Under the pieces are notes generated by a model. That model searched no databases. It saw only the letters and a list, made by a program, of their open reading frames with translations, and was not told the origin of the DNA. Source: Limimaricola variabilis (GTDB lineage Bacteria > Pseudomonadota > Alphaproteobacteria > Rhodobacterales > Rhodobacteraceae). From it: a stretch of 64,000 nt of DNA. A program made the position numbers and the translations under genes. Positions 18,048 through 27,346 of this stretch are shown one piece after another. The stretch is taken from assembly GCF_014195545.1 (NCBI RefSeq), contig NZ_JACIBX010000002.1:434001-498000 (forward strand), in the 5' to 3' direction. How positions within the stretch are numbered: the first letter of the stretch is position 1; every line of letters starts with the position of its first letter.

Positions 18048-18695
18048 ATGTCGCTCGACACGATCCGCCGCCGCATCGCCGAAACCGCCCGTGAAGCGGG
18101 GCGCGACCCGGCCGATGTCACCCTCGTCGCCGTCTCCAAGATGCAGCCTGAGTCGCACGTTCTACCGGTGCTTGAGGCCGGTCAGCGGGTCTTCGGCGAG
18201 AACCGGGTGCAGGAGGCGCAGAATCGCTGGGGCGCATTGGCACCGCGTTTCCCGGGCGTCGAGATCCATGTCATCGGGCCGCTGCAGACCAACAAGGCGC
18301 GCGCGGCCATGGAGATCGCCTCCGCCATCCATTCGCTCGACCGGCCCAAGCTGGCGGAGACGCTGGCGCGGCTGGCGCAGGAGCGCGGTGCCTGTCCGGA
18401 CCTCTTCGTGCAGGTCAACACCGGCGAGGAGCCGCAGAAGGCCGGGGTGCTGCCCGCCGAGGCCGACGGCTTCGTCGCGCGCTGCCGCGATCTCGACCTG
18501 CCGGTGGTCGGGCTGATGTGCATTCCCCCTGCCGAGGAAGATCCGGCGCCGCATTTCGACATGCTGCGCGAGATGGCCGGGCGCAACGGGCTGGCCGGGC
18601 TGTCGATGGGAATGAGCGGCGATTTCGAAGCCGCCATCGCGCGCGGCGCCACCCATGTGCGGGTGGGCTCCGCGATCTTCGGCGCGCGCGACTAG
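18048..18695 (+). CDS. yggS: YggS/PLPBP pyridoxal-phosphate homeostasis protein
   Basis: This family binds PLP without a known catalytic reaction and balances vitamin B6 and amino-acid pools. The 215-residue product has Lys31 in VAVSKMQP as the PLP lysine, HVIGPLQTNKAR, VGLMCIPP and LSMGMSGDFEAAI, the usual family landmarks. Two in-frame ATGs exist (18042 and 18048); I chose 18048 because the AGGAG (18037-18041) stands at proper distance from it. It is divergent from the porin gene and convergent with the MFS gene seven bases away. Confidence 0.93.
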   Translation: MSLDTIRRRIAETAREAGRDPADVTLVAVSKMQPESHVLPVLEAGQRVFGENRVQEAQNRWGALAPRFPGVEIHVIGPLQTNKARAAMEIASAIHSLDRPKLAETLARLAQERGACPDLFVQVNTGEEPQKAGVLPAEADGFVARCRDLDLPVVGLMCIPPAEEDPAPHFDMLREMAGRNGLAGLSMGMSGDFEAAIARGATHVRVGSAIFGARD

Positions 18696-18702
18696 AGCGG
18701 CG

Positions 18703-19941
18703 TCAGGCCGGGGCGGCGATCGGGGTGCGGCGTTCGCGGATCGGCAGATGCACGATCGCCGAGAGCGCGCCGACGCCGACGCCGACCCACCAGACCGCCT
18801 CGTAATTGCCGTAGATGTCGTACATCCGGCCGCCCAGCCAGACGCCCATGAAGCTGCCGAGCTGGTGGCTGAAGAACACGATGCCGTAGAGCGTGCCCAT
18901 GTAGCGCAGCCCGTAGAGATGGGCGACCAGCCCGCTCGTCAGCGGCACGGTGGCGAGCCAAAGGCTGCCCATCACGCCCGAGAAGATCAGCACCGTCGCG
19001 GGCGTCATCGGCGTCAGGATGAACCACGCCGCCGTCAGCGTCCGGCCGGTATAGATTCCGGCTAGCAGGTATTTCCGGCTATAGCGCTTGCCAGCCCAGC
19101 CCGCCGCGATCGTGCCGGCGATGTTGGCGAGCCCGATCAGCGAGATCGCCACCGCGCCCAGGCCGGCGGTGGTGGTGATGCCCAGCGAGGCCAGCACGCC
19201 ACCTGCGGCGATCGGCGCGCAGATTTCGGTCACGAAGGCCGGGAAATGCGCGGTGATGAAGGCGAGCTGGTAGCCGCAGGAGAAGAAGCCGAGGAAAATC
19301 AAGGCGTAGGAGGGATCGCGCACGGCGCGCCCCAGCACCCGGGCCATGCTTTCCTGCAGCTCGGCGGTGGAGGCGGGGGCGGGCGAACGCATCATCGGCA
19401 AGGTGAGCAGCGTCGCGAGGATCAGCCCGGCGAAGACGATGAACACCGACTGCCAGCTCATGTAACCCAGCAGGATCTCGGCCATCGGTGCGCCAAAGAC
19501 CTGTCCCGCCGAACCCGCCGCCGTCGCCACCGCCAGCGCCATCGAGCGATTGTCGTCCGAGGCGGCGCGGCCCACCACGGCGAGGATCACCCCGAAGCCG
19601 GTGCCGGCGATGCCGAATCCCACGAGGATTTCTAGCAGCTGGTGCTGGATCGGCAGGGTCGCACCGGCCGACAGGATCAGCCCCGTCGCATAGGCCAGCG
19701 CCCCCAGCACGATCGCCTTTCTATCACCGACCTTCTCGGCCATCGCCGCGAAAAGCGGCTGGCCGATGCCCCAGGCGAGGTTCTGGATCGCGATGGCGAG
19801 ACTGAACTCGGCGCGCGGCCAGCCGAACTCCTCTGCGATGGGAATCTGGAACACGCCAAAGCTCGCACGGATGGCGAAGCCCGCCATCACGATGAGGCAA
19901 CCGGCGATCAGGACGGGGGTGAAGAGGGGCTGGCGAGTCAT
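18703..19941 (-). CDS. MFS transporter
   Basis: The 412-residue protein has about 12 hydrophobic helices and begins MTRQPLFTPVLIAGCLIVM. It carries the MFS loop 2-3 feature AEKVGDRKA and a second-half copy AGKRYSRK. It resembles the oxalate/formate antiporter-like and monocarboxylate-like MFS proteins, but substrate assignment is not possible. I chose the ATG at 19941; the longer frame adds a basic, non-membrane leader. It faces yggS tail to tail. Confidence 0.88.
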   Translation of the reverse strand: MTRQPLFTPVLIAGCLIVMAGFAIRASFGVFQIPIAEEFGWPRAEFSLAIAIQNLAWGIGQPLFAAMAEKVGDRKAIVLGALAYATGLILSAGATLPIQHQLLEILVGFGIAGTGFGVILAVVGRAASDDNRSMALAVATAAGSAGQVFGAPMAEILLGYMSWQSVFIVFAGLILATLLTLPMMRSPAPASTAELQESMARVLGRAVRDPSYALIFLGFFSCGYQLAFITAHFPAFVTEICAPIAAGGVLASLGITTTAGLGAVAISLIGLANIAGTIAAGWAGKRYSRKYLLAGIYTGRTLTAAWFILTPMTPATVLIFSGVMGSLWLATVPLTSGLVAHLYGLRYMGTLYGIVFFSHQLGSFMGVWLGGRMYDIYGNYEAVWWVGVGVGALSAIVHLPIRERRTPIAAPA

Positions 19942-20034
19942 GCGCGATCTAGGCCGCCGCTGCGCATTGCTGTCAATCCATGCCGTGCGCATGTAGCGGC
20001 CGACTGGCCCGATATTCAAAGAGGCCCGTTCCCG

Positions 20035-20529
20035 TCAGAGAGCGGGCGCCGCGTCCCACAAATAGAGCAGGTCGATGATCCTTGCCTCTCCGATCCGTTC
20101 GGGGCGGCGCTCGGCCAGCCACGCGCCCGTCGTCTCATAGAATCGGCAGGCGCGGTCGTTCCCGCCCAGCACCATCGCCGAGAGCGGGCCGGGGGCGGGA
20201 CCGAGGGCCGCGGCGAAGAGCGCGCGTCCGAGGCCGCACCCCTGCGCCGCGCGGGTGAGGTAGAGTGCGTAAAGCTCTTCCTTGAAACCGCGCGCCGCCA
20301 GCGCCGCCTCGCGCTGCGGGCCCAGCTGCGCGAAGCCCGCTCCCGGGGCGATCACGATGCGGCTGGTCCCTCGGGCGATCTGCTGCTCCCATTGGCGCAG
20401 ACGCATGTTGCGGTCGAAGCGGGCGATTTCCTCGACGGGCACGAGGCCGGGATAGGTTTCGGCCCAGCAGGTCACGTGCAGATCGGCCAGTTCGGGTACG
20501 TCGTCGGGCAGGGCGGGTCGAATCTCCAT
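20035..20529 (-). CDS. GNAT-family N-acetyltransferase
   Basis: A 164-residue single-domain GNAT. The N-terminus IRPALPDDVPELADLHVTCW and the acetyl-CoA site QGCGLGRALF (motif A, around residues 95-105) are clear, as is the C-terminal NDRACRFYETTGAW. The acceptor is unknown. It is a single gene 65 bases from the divergent zapE. Confidence 0.88.
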   Translation of the reverse strand: MEIRPALPDDVPELADLHVTCWAETYPGLVPVEEIARFDRNMRLRQWEQQIARGTSRIVIAPGAGFAQLGPQREAALAARGFKEELYALYLTRAAQGCGLGRALFAAALGPAPGPLSAMVLGGNDRACRFYETTGAWLAERRPERIGEARIIDLLYLWDAAPAL

Positions 20530-20594
20530 GGCCCGACCCTGCGGAGCGTGCCGTGGCTTTGCAATGCGCGAGGCTGCGGCTATGTCGCCTCACC

Positions 20595-21668
20595 ATGAGC
20601 ATCGAAGAAGCCTATCGTGCGCGCATCGAGCAGGGCGCGCTGAAACCGGATCCGGCGCAGGAGGCGGTGCTGCCCGCGCTCGACCGCGTGGCCCGCGATC
20701 TCGCGCGGCAACCCGAGCCGCAGCGCGGCGGCTGGTTCCGCAAGCCGAAAACGCCCGAGCCGGTGAAGGGCCTCTACCTCTGGGGCGGGGTGGGGCGCGG
20801 CAAGTCGATGCTGATGGACCTGCTGTTCGACGAGATCGACCTGCCCAAGGCACGCTGGCATTTCCACGCCTTCATGCAGCGGGTGCATGCCGACATGAAC
20901 AAGGCCCGCGCGCGTGGTGTCGACGATGCCATCGCCCCGGTGGCCGAGGGGTTGGCGGGCGAGCTGCGCTTCCTCGCCTTCGACGAGATGCAGATCACCG
21001 ACATCACCGATGCGATGATCGTGGGGCGCTTGTTCGAGAAGCTGTTCGAGCAGGGCGTCACCATCGTCACCACCTCGAACCGGGTGCCGGACGATCTCTA
21101 CAAGGACGGTCTGAACCGGCAGCTCTTTTTGCCGTTCATCGAGACGCTGAAGGCGCGGATGGAGGTGCTGGAGCTGGCGAGCGCGACCGATCACCGTCAG
21201 GGGCGGCTCAAGGGGTCGGAGAGCTGGATCATGCCCAATGATTCGGGCGCGCGCGCCAAGCTCGACGCGATCTGGGCGGACCTCACCGGCGGGGCGGGGG
21301 GTGAGCCGCTGGTCCTGCGCGTCTCGGGGCGCGAAGTGACGGTGCCGGAATACCGCAATGGAATCGCCCGCGCCGGTTTCCACGAGCTGTGCGGCCGCCC
21401 GCTGGGGGCGGCAGATTACCTCGCGCTGGCCGAGGCGGTGAAGATCCTGATGATCGACGGCATCCCGCGCCTGTCGCGTTCCAACTTCAACGAGGCGCGG
21501 CGCTTCGTGACGCTGATCGACGCGCTCTACGAGGCCAAGACCCGGCTCGTCGCCTCTGCCGCCGCCGCGCCGGCCTATCTCTATGTCGAGGGCGAGGGCA
21601 GCTTCGAGTTCGAGCGGACGGCGAGCCGTCTCGAGGAGATGCAGGCCGAGGGCTGGGGACGGAGCTGA
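20595..21668 (+). CDS. zapE: Cell-division ATPase ZapE (AFG1-like)
   Basis: ZapE is a cytoplasmic AAA-type ATPase that acts at the Z-ring in constriction. The 357-residue product has Walker A GGVGRGKS at 64-71, Walker B-like LAFDEMQITD, and the downstream HFHAFM and VTTSNRVPDDLYKDGLNR motifs of the AFG1/ZapE family. The ATG at 20595 (MSIEEAYRARIEQGAL) matches the family start. A hairpin terminator follows 28 bases after the stop. Confidence 0.93.
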   Translation: MSIEEAYRARIEQGALKPDPAQEAVLPALDRVARDLARQPEPQRGGWFRKPKTPEPVKGLYLWGGVGRGKSMLMDLLFDEIDLPKARWHFHAFMQRVHADMNKARARGVDDAIAPVAEGLAGELRFLAFDEMQITDITDAMIVGRLFEKLFEQGVTIVTTSNRVPDDLYKDGLNRQLFLPFIETLKARMEVLELASATDHRQGRLKGSESWIMPNDSGARAKLDAIWADLTGGAGGEPLVLRVSGREVTVPEYRNGIARAGFHELCGRPLGAADYLALAEAVKILMIDGIPRLSRSNFNEARRFVTLIDALYEAKTRLVASAAAAPAYLYVEGEGSFEFERTASRLEEMQAEGWGRS

Positions 21669-21696
21669 GCGGGAAACAGGCGCTTGGCCCGAAATA

Positions 21697-21727
21697 AAAG
21701 GGGGGCCGTTTCCCCGGACCCCCCTTT
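21697..21727. terminator. Strong bidirectional terminator between zapE and the accD operon
   Basis: Arms AAAGGGGGG (21697-21705) and CCCCCCTTT (21719-21727) pair perfectly. Read on the minus strand the hairpin runs into CCTTTTATTT, a good U-tract; read on the plus strand the tail is only TTTGG. It can end zapE transcription and anything entering from the minus strand. Confidence 0.75.
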
Positions 21728-21799
21728 GGACTGTCGCCTGCCCACCTACCGAAGTCGCGGTCTTGCTGCCGCCTTGGTCGTGTCGTCCCCCTGTTGCCA

Positions 21800-21828
21800 A
21801 GCATTCCGTCAGGGGCCTTTCTGGTCAA
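21800..21828 (-). promoter_or_regulatory. Possible promoter facing the 21697-21727 terminator
   Basis: On the minus strand TTGACC (21828-21823), 17 bases, then AATGCT (21805-21800) resemble a sigma-70 promoter, with the -10 only 3 of 6 matching. Transcription from it would meet the terminator after about 100 bases, with no reading frame of note between. The rest of the 21728-21917 gap shows nothing further except an 8-base palindrome TGACGTCA at 21847-21854. Confidence 0.25.
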
Positions 21829-21917
21829 CCACGGCGCGAAGTTTCGTGACGTCATAAACCGACGGTTACGAGGTCGCTTTCGTCCCCTAGGCGATGCGCA
21901 AGCACCTGCGAGCCTTG

Positions 21918-22451
21918 TCAGGTAGGCGCTGGCGGCGTGCGGAGGGGGTACGTCCCGGACAGCTTCGGCGCGCCGTCGCAAGCGGGGGTGACGGGCGTGG
22001 TTCCGGCGTAGAGCGGCGTCTCCCAGGGAATCGTCGATTCGGTGACGAATCGGCCGTCGACGCAGACATCCTGCCCACCATTGCCGGCGTTGAAGCCGAA
22101 TCCCGGCGAGCCACAGTCATCGACCGCGCCCCCGGCGTTCCAGGCCTGGAACACGCCGATGCCGGTCATCGGGAATCGCATGGCGATCGGATCGAAGCTC
22201 AGCAGCCACGAGGTGTCCGGGCCGAGCGCCTCGAGGCTCCAGTGGCCGAGCCGCTCGCCATGCCGCCAGCCGGTGATCTCGAAGGCGGTGATGTCGTCCT
22301 GCGTCACCAGCGCGGCGTCGCGCAGCACATCGGGAAAGCGCATCAGCCCGGTCATGCTGTAGCCCGCCGCGCCGCGCCAGCAGAACTGCAGCTCGACCGC
22401 CTGCGCCGGAGCGGCTGCCAGCGCCGCGAAGAGCGCCGGCCAGAGCCTCAT
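21918..22451 (-). CDS. Exported protein of unknown function, third gene of accD operon
   Basis: The 177-residue product has a signal peptide ([18 protein letters not shown], cleavage at about residue 18) and a mature domain beginning VELQFCWRGAAGYSMTG. It has Cys residues that may pair (FCWRG, VDDCGSPG, QDVCVDG, TPACDG) and many aromatic and Gly residues. I do not recognise a named family. The start overlaps the folC stop (ATGA), so it is translated with accD-folC, yet nothing links it to folate or lipid synthesis. Periplasmic location is inferred. Confidence 0.7.
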   Translation of the reverse strand: MRLWPALFAALAAAPAQAVELQFCWRGAAGYSMTGLMRFPDVLRDAALVTQDDITAFEITGWRHGERLGHWSLEALGPDTSWLLSFDPIAMRFPMTGIGVFQAWNAGGAVDDCGSPGFGFNAGNGGQDVCVDGRFVTESTIPWETPLYAGTTPVTPACDGAPKLSGTYPLRTPPAPT

Positions 22452-23728
22452 CCGTTTTCGCGCAGAACGTGGCCCGCGAGGTAGAGCGAGCCGCAGATCA
22501 GGATGCGGGGCCGGGTGCCGTCGCGGGTGATCGCTTCCACGGCCGCCACGACGTCGGAAGCCTCCTCCACCGTCGCGAAGCCGGCCGAGCGTGCCGCCCG
22601 CGCGGTCTCGGCGGCAGGAATGGTGTTCGCCTCTCCGGGAATCGAGACGGCGCTCAGGCTCTGCGCCACGCCTGCGAGCGGCCGCAGGTAGCCCGCGATA
22701 TCCTTGGTGTTGAGCATGCCGCAGATCAGGTGCACGGGCCGGTCCGGCATCGCCGCCAGGGTTCGGGCCAGAGCTTCGCCCGCCGCCGGGTTGTGCCCGC
22801 CATCGAGCCAGAGCTCGGCTTCACCCGCCAGATCGACCAGCGGGCCATGCCGCAGCCTCTGCATCCGGGCCGGCCATTCGGCGCGGGTCAGCGCGGCCTC
22901 CGCCGCCGCCTCGTCCCGGCCCAACGCGCGGAGCGCGGCGATCGCGGTGCCGGCGTTGACGATCTGGTGCGGCCCCATCAGCCGCGGCAGCGGCAGGTCC
23001 AGCAGGCCGCGCTCGTCCTGATAGATCAGCCGCCCGGCCTCGGTGGTGACGTGCCAATGCTGGCCATGCGCCATCAGCGGGGCGCCAAGCCGCGCGGCGC
23101 GCGCCTCGATCACCTCGAGCGCCGCCTCGTGCTGGGGGGCGACCACGCAGGGCACTCCGCGCTTGAGGATGCCGGCCTTCTCGCCCGCGATCTCCGGCAG
23201 CGTCTCGCCCAGATATTGCTGGTGGTCGAGGTCGATCGGCGTGATCACCGTGAGCGCCGGGCGCTCGACCACGTTGGTGGCGTCGAGACGGCCGCCGAGG
23301 CCGGTCTCCAGCAAGGTCCACTCGGCCGGCGTCTCGGCAAAGGCCAACAGCGCCGCTGCGGTGGTGATCTCGAAATAGGTGATCGGGTCGGGGCCGTTGG
23401 CGGCATGGGTCCGGTCGAGCAGCGCGGTCAGCGCCTCTTCGGAAATCAGCGTGCCCGCCAGCCGGATGCGCTCGTGGAAACGCGCCAGATGCGGCGAGGT
23501 ATAGGCGTGGACCCTGTCGCCCGAAGCCTCGAGCCCGGCCCGGATCATCGCCTGGGTCGAGCCCTTGCCGTTGGTGCCCGCGAGATGGATGACCGATGGC
23601 AGCCGCCGCTCCGGGTGATCCAGCGCCGCGAGAAGCCGCCACACCCGGTCGAGGGTCAAATCAATGACCTTGGGGTGCAGCGTCATCATCCGCGCGAGGA
23701 TCGCGTCGGAGCCGGCCCCGGCGCTCAT
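22448..23728 (-). CDS. folC: Bifunctional dihydrofolate/folylpolyglutamate synthase
   Basis: FolC adds glutamate to dihydropteroate and then to tetrahydrofolates. The 426-residue product contains the Mur-ligase-type P-loop GTNGKGST (51-58), [27 protein letters not shown] and [13 protein letters not shown]. The start ATG overlaps the accD stop (ATGA); the open frame continues upstream over accD, but that part is out of frame with the conserved AccD and has no homology features. The order accD-folC is conserved in Proteobacteria. Confidence 0.95.
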   Translation of the reverse strand: MSAGAGSDAILARMMTLHPKVIDLTLDRVWRLLAALDHPERRLPSVIHLAGTNGKGSTQAMIRAGLEASGDRVHAYTSPHLARFHERIRLAGTLISEEALTALLDRTHAANGPDPITYFEITTAAALLAFAETPAEWTLLETGLGGRLDATNVVERPALTVITPIDLDHQQYLGETLPEIAGEKAGILKRGVPCVVAPQHEAALEVIEARAARLGAPLMAHGQHWHVTTEAGRLIYQDERGLLDLPLPRLMGPHQIVNAGTAIAALRALGRDEAAAEAALTRAEWPARMQRLRHGPLVDLAGEAELWLDGGHNPAAGEALARTLAAMPDRPVHLICGMLNTKDIAGYLRPLAGVAQSLSAVSIPGEANTIPAAETARAARSAGFATVEEASDVVAAVEAITRDGTRPRILICGSLYLAGHVLRENG

Positions 23729-24720
23729 TTCTTGGGCGTCTCCGCCTTGGGCGCGGCAGGGGCGGGCTGGGCGGCCGGGGTCTCGGCCTTCTCGCCCTTG
23801 GTGGCCACGGCCTCCTTGGCCGCCGCCGGCTCCGGCGTCGCGGGGGCGGGCAGGTCGCCCATCACCGCGGGCTCCATCCCCATCAGCATGCGGGTGATGC
23901 CGATCAGCTCGTCGCGCAGCTTGCCGCGCGGCGTCACACGGTCGAGCATGCCGTGGTCGAGCAGGTACTCCGCGCGCTGGAATCCCTCGGGAAGCTTTTC
24001 GCGGATCGTCTGCTCGATCACCCGCGGACCGGCGAAGCAGATCAGCGCGTTCGGTTCGGCGATCTGCACGTCGCCCAGCATCGCGTAGGAGGCGGTGACG
24101 CCGCCCGTGGTGGGATGGGTCAGCACCACGATATAGGGCAGGCCGGCCTCTTTCAGCATCTCCACCGCGACCGTGGTGCGCGGCATCTGCATCAGCGACA
24201 GGATCCCCTCCTGCATCCGCGCGCCACCGGCGGCGGAGAACAGCACCAGCGGGCATTTCAGCTTCACCGCTCGCTCGGCCGCCGCGATGATCGCGTTGCC
24301 GACATACATGCCCATGGAGCCGGCCATGAAGGAGAAGTCCTGCCCGGCGGCGACGATCTTGGTGCGACCGATCTCGCCCTCGGCCACCAGCATCGCCTCC
24401 TTCTCGGAGGTCTTGCGGCGGGCTTCCTTGATCCGGTCGACGTATTTCTTCTGGTCGCGGAAGTTGAGCGGATCGGCGATCGGCTCGGGCACCTTGACCT
24501 CGGAGAACACGCCGCCGTCGAACAGCGCCTTGAAGCGCTCGCGCGGGGTGATCGCCATGTGGTGCCCGCAATTGGTGCAGACGTTGAGATTGTCGGCCAA
24601 CTCGCGGTGGAACAGCATCGTCCCGCATTCGTCGCACTTGGTCCACAGGTTCTCGGGCACCTCGCGGCGCGAGAAGATCGAGTTGATCCGCGGACGGACG
24701 TAGTTGGAAATCCAGTTCAT
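23725..24720 (-). CDS. accD: Acetyl-CoA carboxylase carboxyltransferase subunit beta
   Basis: AccD and AccA transfer CO2 from carboxybiotin to acetyl-CoA for fatty-acid synthesis. The 331-residue product has the N-terminal zinc ribbon with Cys29, Cys32, Cys48 and Cys51, then [14 protein letters not shown] and [12 protein letters not shown] of the crotonase-like core. The last 45 residues are an Ala/Pro/Lys-rich tail without conservation, somewhat longer than usual. It is the promoter-proximal gene of accD-folC-exported protein. Confidence 0.95.
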   Translation of the reverse strand: MNWISNYVRPRINSIFSRREVPENLWTKCDECGTMLFHRELADNLNVCTNCGHHMAITPRERFKALFDGGVFSEVKVPEPIADPLNFRDQKKYVDRIKEARRKTSEKEAMLVAEGEIGRTKIVAAGQDFSFMAGSMGMYVGNAIIAAAERAVKLKCPLVLFSAAGGARMQEGILSLMQMPRTTVAVEMLKEAGLPYIVVLTHPTTGGVTASYAMLGDVQIAEPNALICFAGPRVIEQTIREKLPEGFQRAEYLLDHGMLDRVTPRGKLRDELIGITRMLMGMEPAVMGDLPAPATPEPAAAKEAVATKGEKAETPAAQPAPAAPKAETPKK

Positions 24721-24911
24721 CTTGCTGCTCCGGGCGCGTCGGGTCGGTGTCGGGGATACGCCCCGGCGCGGCGGATTGCAATTCGGACCGAGGGGCCGGC
24801 TGTCTCCACCTTGGGCGCGAATGGCGCGGGCCTAGGTCGCGAGCCGCCTTGCCGTCGGGAGAGGGGGCGACTATCCCTTGCCCCCAGCCAACTCCGGGAA
24901 GGGACAGCCCC

Positions 24912-26645
24912 ATGCAGAACGCCCGTTTCGACAAGACGAAACTGCCCAGCCGCCACGTGACCGAAGGGCCCGAGCGCGCGCCGCACCGGAGCTACTTCTA
25001 TGCCATGGGCATCTCCGAGGAGGAGATCCACCAGCCTTGGGTCGGCGTCGCCACCTGCTGGAACGAGGCCGCGCCCTGCAACATCGCGCTCAATCGTCAG
25101 GCGCAGTCGGTGAAGATGGGCGTGAAGAAGGCCGGCGGCACGCCGCGCGAATTCACCACCATCACCGTCACCGACGGCATCGCCATGGGCCATGAGGGCA
25201 TGCGCTCCTCGCTCGCCTCGCGCGACGCGATCGCCGACACGGTCGAGCTGACCATGCGGGGGCATTGCTACGACGCGCTCGTGGGCCTCGCGGGCTGCGA
25301 CAAGTCGCTGCCGGGCATGATGATGGCGATGGTCCGCCTGAACGTGCCGTCGGTGTTCATCTATGGCGGCTCGATCCTGCCGGGCAAGCTCAACGGCAAG
25401 GACGTCGTGGTCCAGGACGTGTTCGAGGCCGTGGGCCAGCACGCGGCCGGCAACATGACCGACGCCGAACTCGCGATCCTCGAGCGCGTGGCCTGCCCCT
25501 CGGCTGGCGCCTGCGGCGGCCAGTACACCGCCAACACCATGGCCTGCGTCTCCGAGGCGATCGGCCTCGCGCTGCTCAACTCCTCCGGGGCGCCGGCGCC
25601 CTATGAGAGCCGCGACCAGTACGGCGATTTCTCCGGCCAGGCAGTGATGCATCTGATCGAGAAGAACATCCGCGCGCGCGACATCGTCACCCAACAGAGC
25701 CTCGAGAACGCGGCGCGGGTCGTCGCCTGCACCGGCGGTTCGACCAATGCCGGCCTGCACCTGCCGGCCATCGCGCATGAGGCCGGGATCGATTTCGACC
25801 TGCTCGATATCTGCGACATCTTCCGCGACACTCCCTATTTCGTGAACCTGCGACCGGGCGGGGAATACGTCGCCAAGGACCTGCACGAGGCCGGCGGCGT
25901 GCCGGTGGTGATGAAGGAGCTGCGCAAGGCCAAGCTCCTCCACGAGGACTGCATCACCGCCTCGGGCCGCTCGCTGGGCGAAGAGCTCGAACGGATCGAC
26001 CGCGAGGCGGACGGCCGGGTGATCCACACCGTGGCGAAGCCGATCACGCCCACCGGCGGCGTGGTGGGCCTCAAGGGCAACCTCGCCCCCGACGGCGCGA
26101 TCGTGAAGGTCGCGGGCATGGCCGCCGAGGACCAGGTCTTCACCGGCCCGGCGCGCGTCTTCGAATGTGAAGAAGAGGCCTTCGAGGCGGTGCGCAAGCG
26201 CGAATACGCCGAGGGCGACGTGATCGTCATCCGCAACGAGGGCCCGGCCGGCGGTCCCGGCATGCGCGAGATGCTCTCGACCACCGCCGCGCTCTCGGGG
26301 CAGGGCATGGGCAAGAAGGTCGCGCTGATCACCGACGGCCGCTTCTCGGGCGCGACGCGCGGCTTCTGCGTGGGTCATGTCGGCCCCGAAGCCGCGCATG
26401 GCGGGCCGATCGCGCTCCTGAAGACCGGCGACATGATCACCATCGACGCCATCAAGGGCGAGATCTCGGTCGACCTGTCGGATGCCGAGCTGGCCGAGCG
26501 CAAGGGCGCGTGGAAAGGCCCGCGCACCAACGACTACACCGCCGGCGCGCTGTGGAAATACGCGCAGCTCGTGGGCTCGGCCCGCAAGGGCGCGGTGACC
26601 CATCCCGGCGCCGAGGGCGAGAGCCACGTCTACATGGACCAGTGA
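24912..26645 (+). CDS. ilvD: Dihydroxy-acid dehydratase
   Basis: IlvD dehydrates 2,3-dihydroxy-isovalerate and -methylvalerate in valine/isoleucine synthesis. The 577-residue product shows the iron-sulfur cysteines Cys56, Cys129 (GCDKSLPGM) and Cys201 (CPSAGACGG), and the substrate motif [10 protein letters not shown]. The three-cysteine spacing fits the [2Fe-2S] type. The ATG at 24912 has an upstream AAGGGA. The 190-base gap to the divergent accD shows no attenuator leader peptide or T-box-like structure that I can see. Confidence 0.95.
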   Translation: MQNARFDKTKLPSRHVTEGPERAPHRSYFYAMGISEEEIHQPWVGVATCWNEAAPCNIALNRQAQSVKMGVKKAGGTPREFTTITVTDGIAMGHEGMRSSLASRDAIADTVELTMRGHCYDALVGLAGCDKSLPGMMMAMVRLNVPSVFIYGGSILPGKLNGKDVVVQDVFEAVGQHAAGNMTDAELAILERVACPSAGACGGQYTANTMACVSEAIGLALLNSSGAPAPYESRDQYGDFSGQAVMHLIEKNIRARDIVTQQSLENAARVVACTGGSTNAGLHLPAIAHEAGIDFDLLDICDIFRDTPYFVNLRPGGEYVAKDLHEAGGVPVVMKELRKAKLLHEDCITASGRSLGEELERIDREADGRVIHTVAKPITPTGGVVGLKGNLAPDGAIVKVAGMAAEDQVFTGPARVFECEEEAFEAVRKREYAEGDVIVIRNEGPAGGPGMREMLSTTAALSGQGMGKKVALITDGRFSGATRGFCVGHVGPEAAHGGPIALLKTGDMITIDAIKGEISVDLSDAELAERKGAWKGPRTNDYTAGALWKYAQLVGSARKGAVTHPGAEGESHVYMDQ

Positions 26646-26658
26646 CGGGGCAGGGCGG

Positions 26659-27258
26659 ATGCGTCTGATCGGGCGCCGCCGCCCGACCCCGGAAGCTGCG
26701 GCGTCGAGCCTTTCGACGCCGCGCCTGCCCGGCGCCGATCGGGCCTGGCGTCCGGCCCCTTGGGTCGATGGCGGCCTGCCCGCCTCGCCTGGCAACGGCG
26801 CCGATCTGGCCGAGGGCGTGCGGCTGTTCCATGACGCCACCTCCGGCGCGGTCAACCTGTCCTCCGGCCCCGCCCACCCGGAAGGGCCGCGGCCGCTGGA
26901 GTTGCGTCAGGAGGGCTTCGATGGCGGGTTCCTGAGCCTTGCCATCGCCTTGCCGCAGCCCTTCATCGAGGGGCTGGGCCGGCACCACCTGCTCGGGATC
27001 GACGTCGATTTCGGTGCGGCCGGCCTGCCGCGCGCCTTTGCCCGGCTCAATCTGCGACAGGGGCCGAATCTCGAGAAGATGCTGCGCGGCCTGCCCGAGA
27101 CCGGGCCCACCGGCACCGAGTTCGACCTCTGGGCACTCGAAACCGCTCCCGGCCGCGTCGAAGCCGGGTGGATCGACCTGATCTTCGAGGCGCCTCTGCC
27201 CCCGGTGATCGCGATCAATGACCTCGTGATCGCCCGCAGGTTCCGGGCGCAGTTTTGA
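26659..27258 (+). CDS. DUF6478 family protein, short form
   Basis: The 199-residue product matches the C-terminal two thirds of DUF6478 proteins of Rhodobacterales: AWRPAPW, VRLFHDAT, GFDGGFLSLAIALP, a basic-His segment HHLLGIDVDF, ARLNLRQGPN, and the ending WIDLIFEAP with a final RRFRAQF. The usual N-terminal helical arm of about 60-70 residues is replaced by a short, Arg/Pro-rich leader. No signal peptide or transmembrane helix is present. Function is unknown. It starts 13 bases after ilvD and is probably co-transcribed. Confidence 0.7.
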   Translation: MRLIGRRRPTPEAAASSLSTPRLPGADRAWRPAPWVDGGLPASPGNGADLAEGVRLFHDATSGAVNLSSGPAHPEGPRPLELRQEGFDGGFLSLAIALPQPFIEGLGRHHLLGIDVDFGAAGLPRAFARLNLRQGPNLEKMLRGLPETGPTGTEFDLWALETAPGRVEAGWIDLIFEAPLPPVIAINDLVIARRFRAQF

Positions 27259-27346
27259 CGCGGCGCGGTCGCTCTAGGCTGACGTCGCGTCGGGGGTGAC
27301 GTGCGCGTCAAGTCTGGACAATCTGACCGCCGAGAAGGAGGCCCGA

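Noticed and set aside
24721-24911. Attenuator or leader peptide before ilvD
   Set aside because: No run of Leu/Ile/Val codons or terminator/antiterminator pair could be found; only a weak five-base stem is present.
22448-24934. An 828-codon open frame on the minus strand spanning folC and beyond
   Set aside because: Only the part up to 23728 carries FolC motifs. The rest is the out-of-frame shadow of accD, which has its own zinc-ribbon and carboxyltransferase motifs.
24717-26855. A 712-codon open frame opposite ilvD
   Set aside because: Antisense shadow of ilvD, with low-complexity composition and no recognisable domain.
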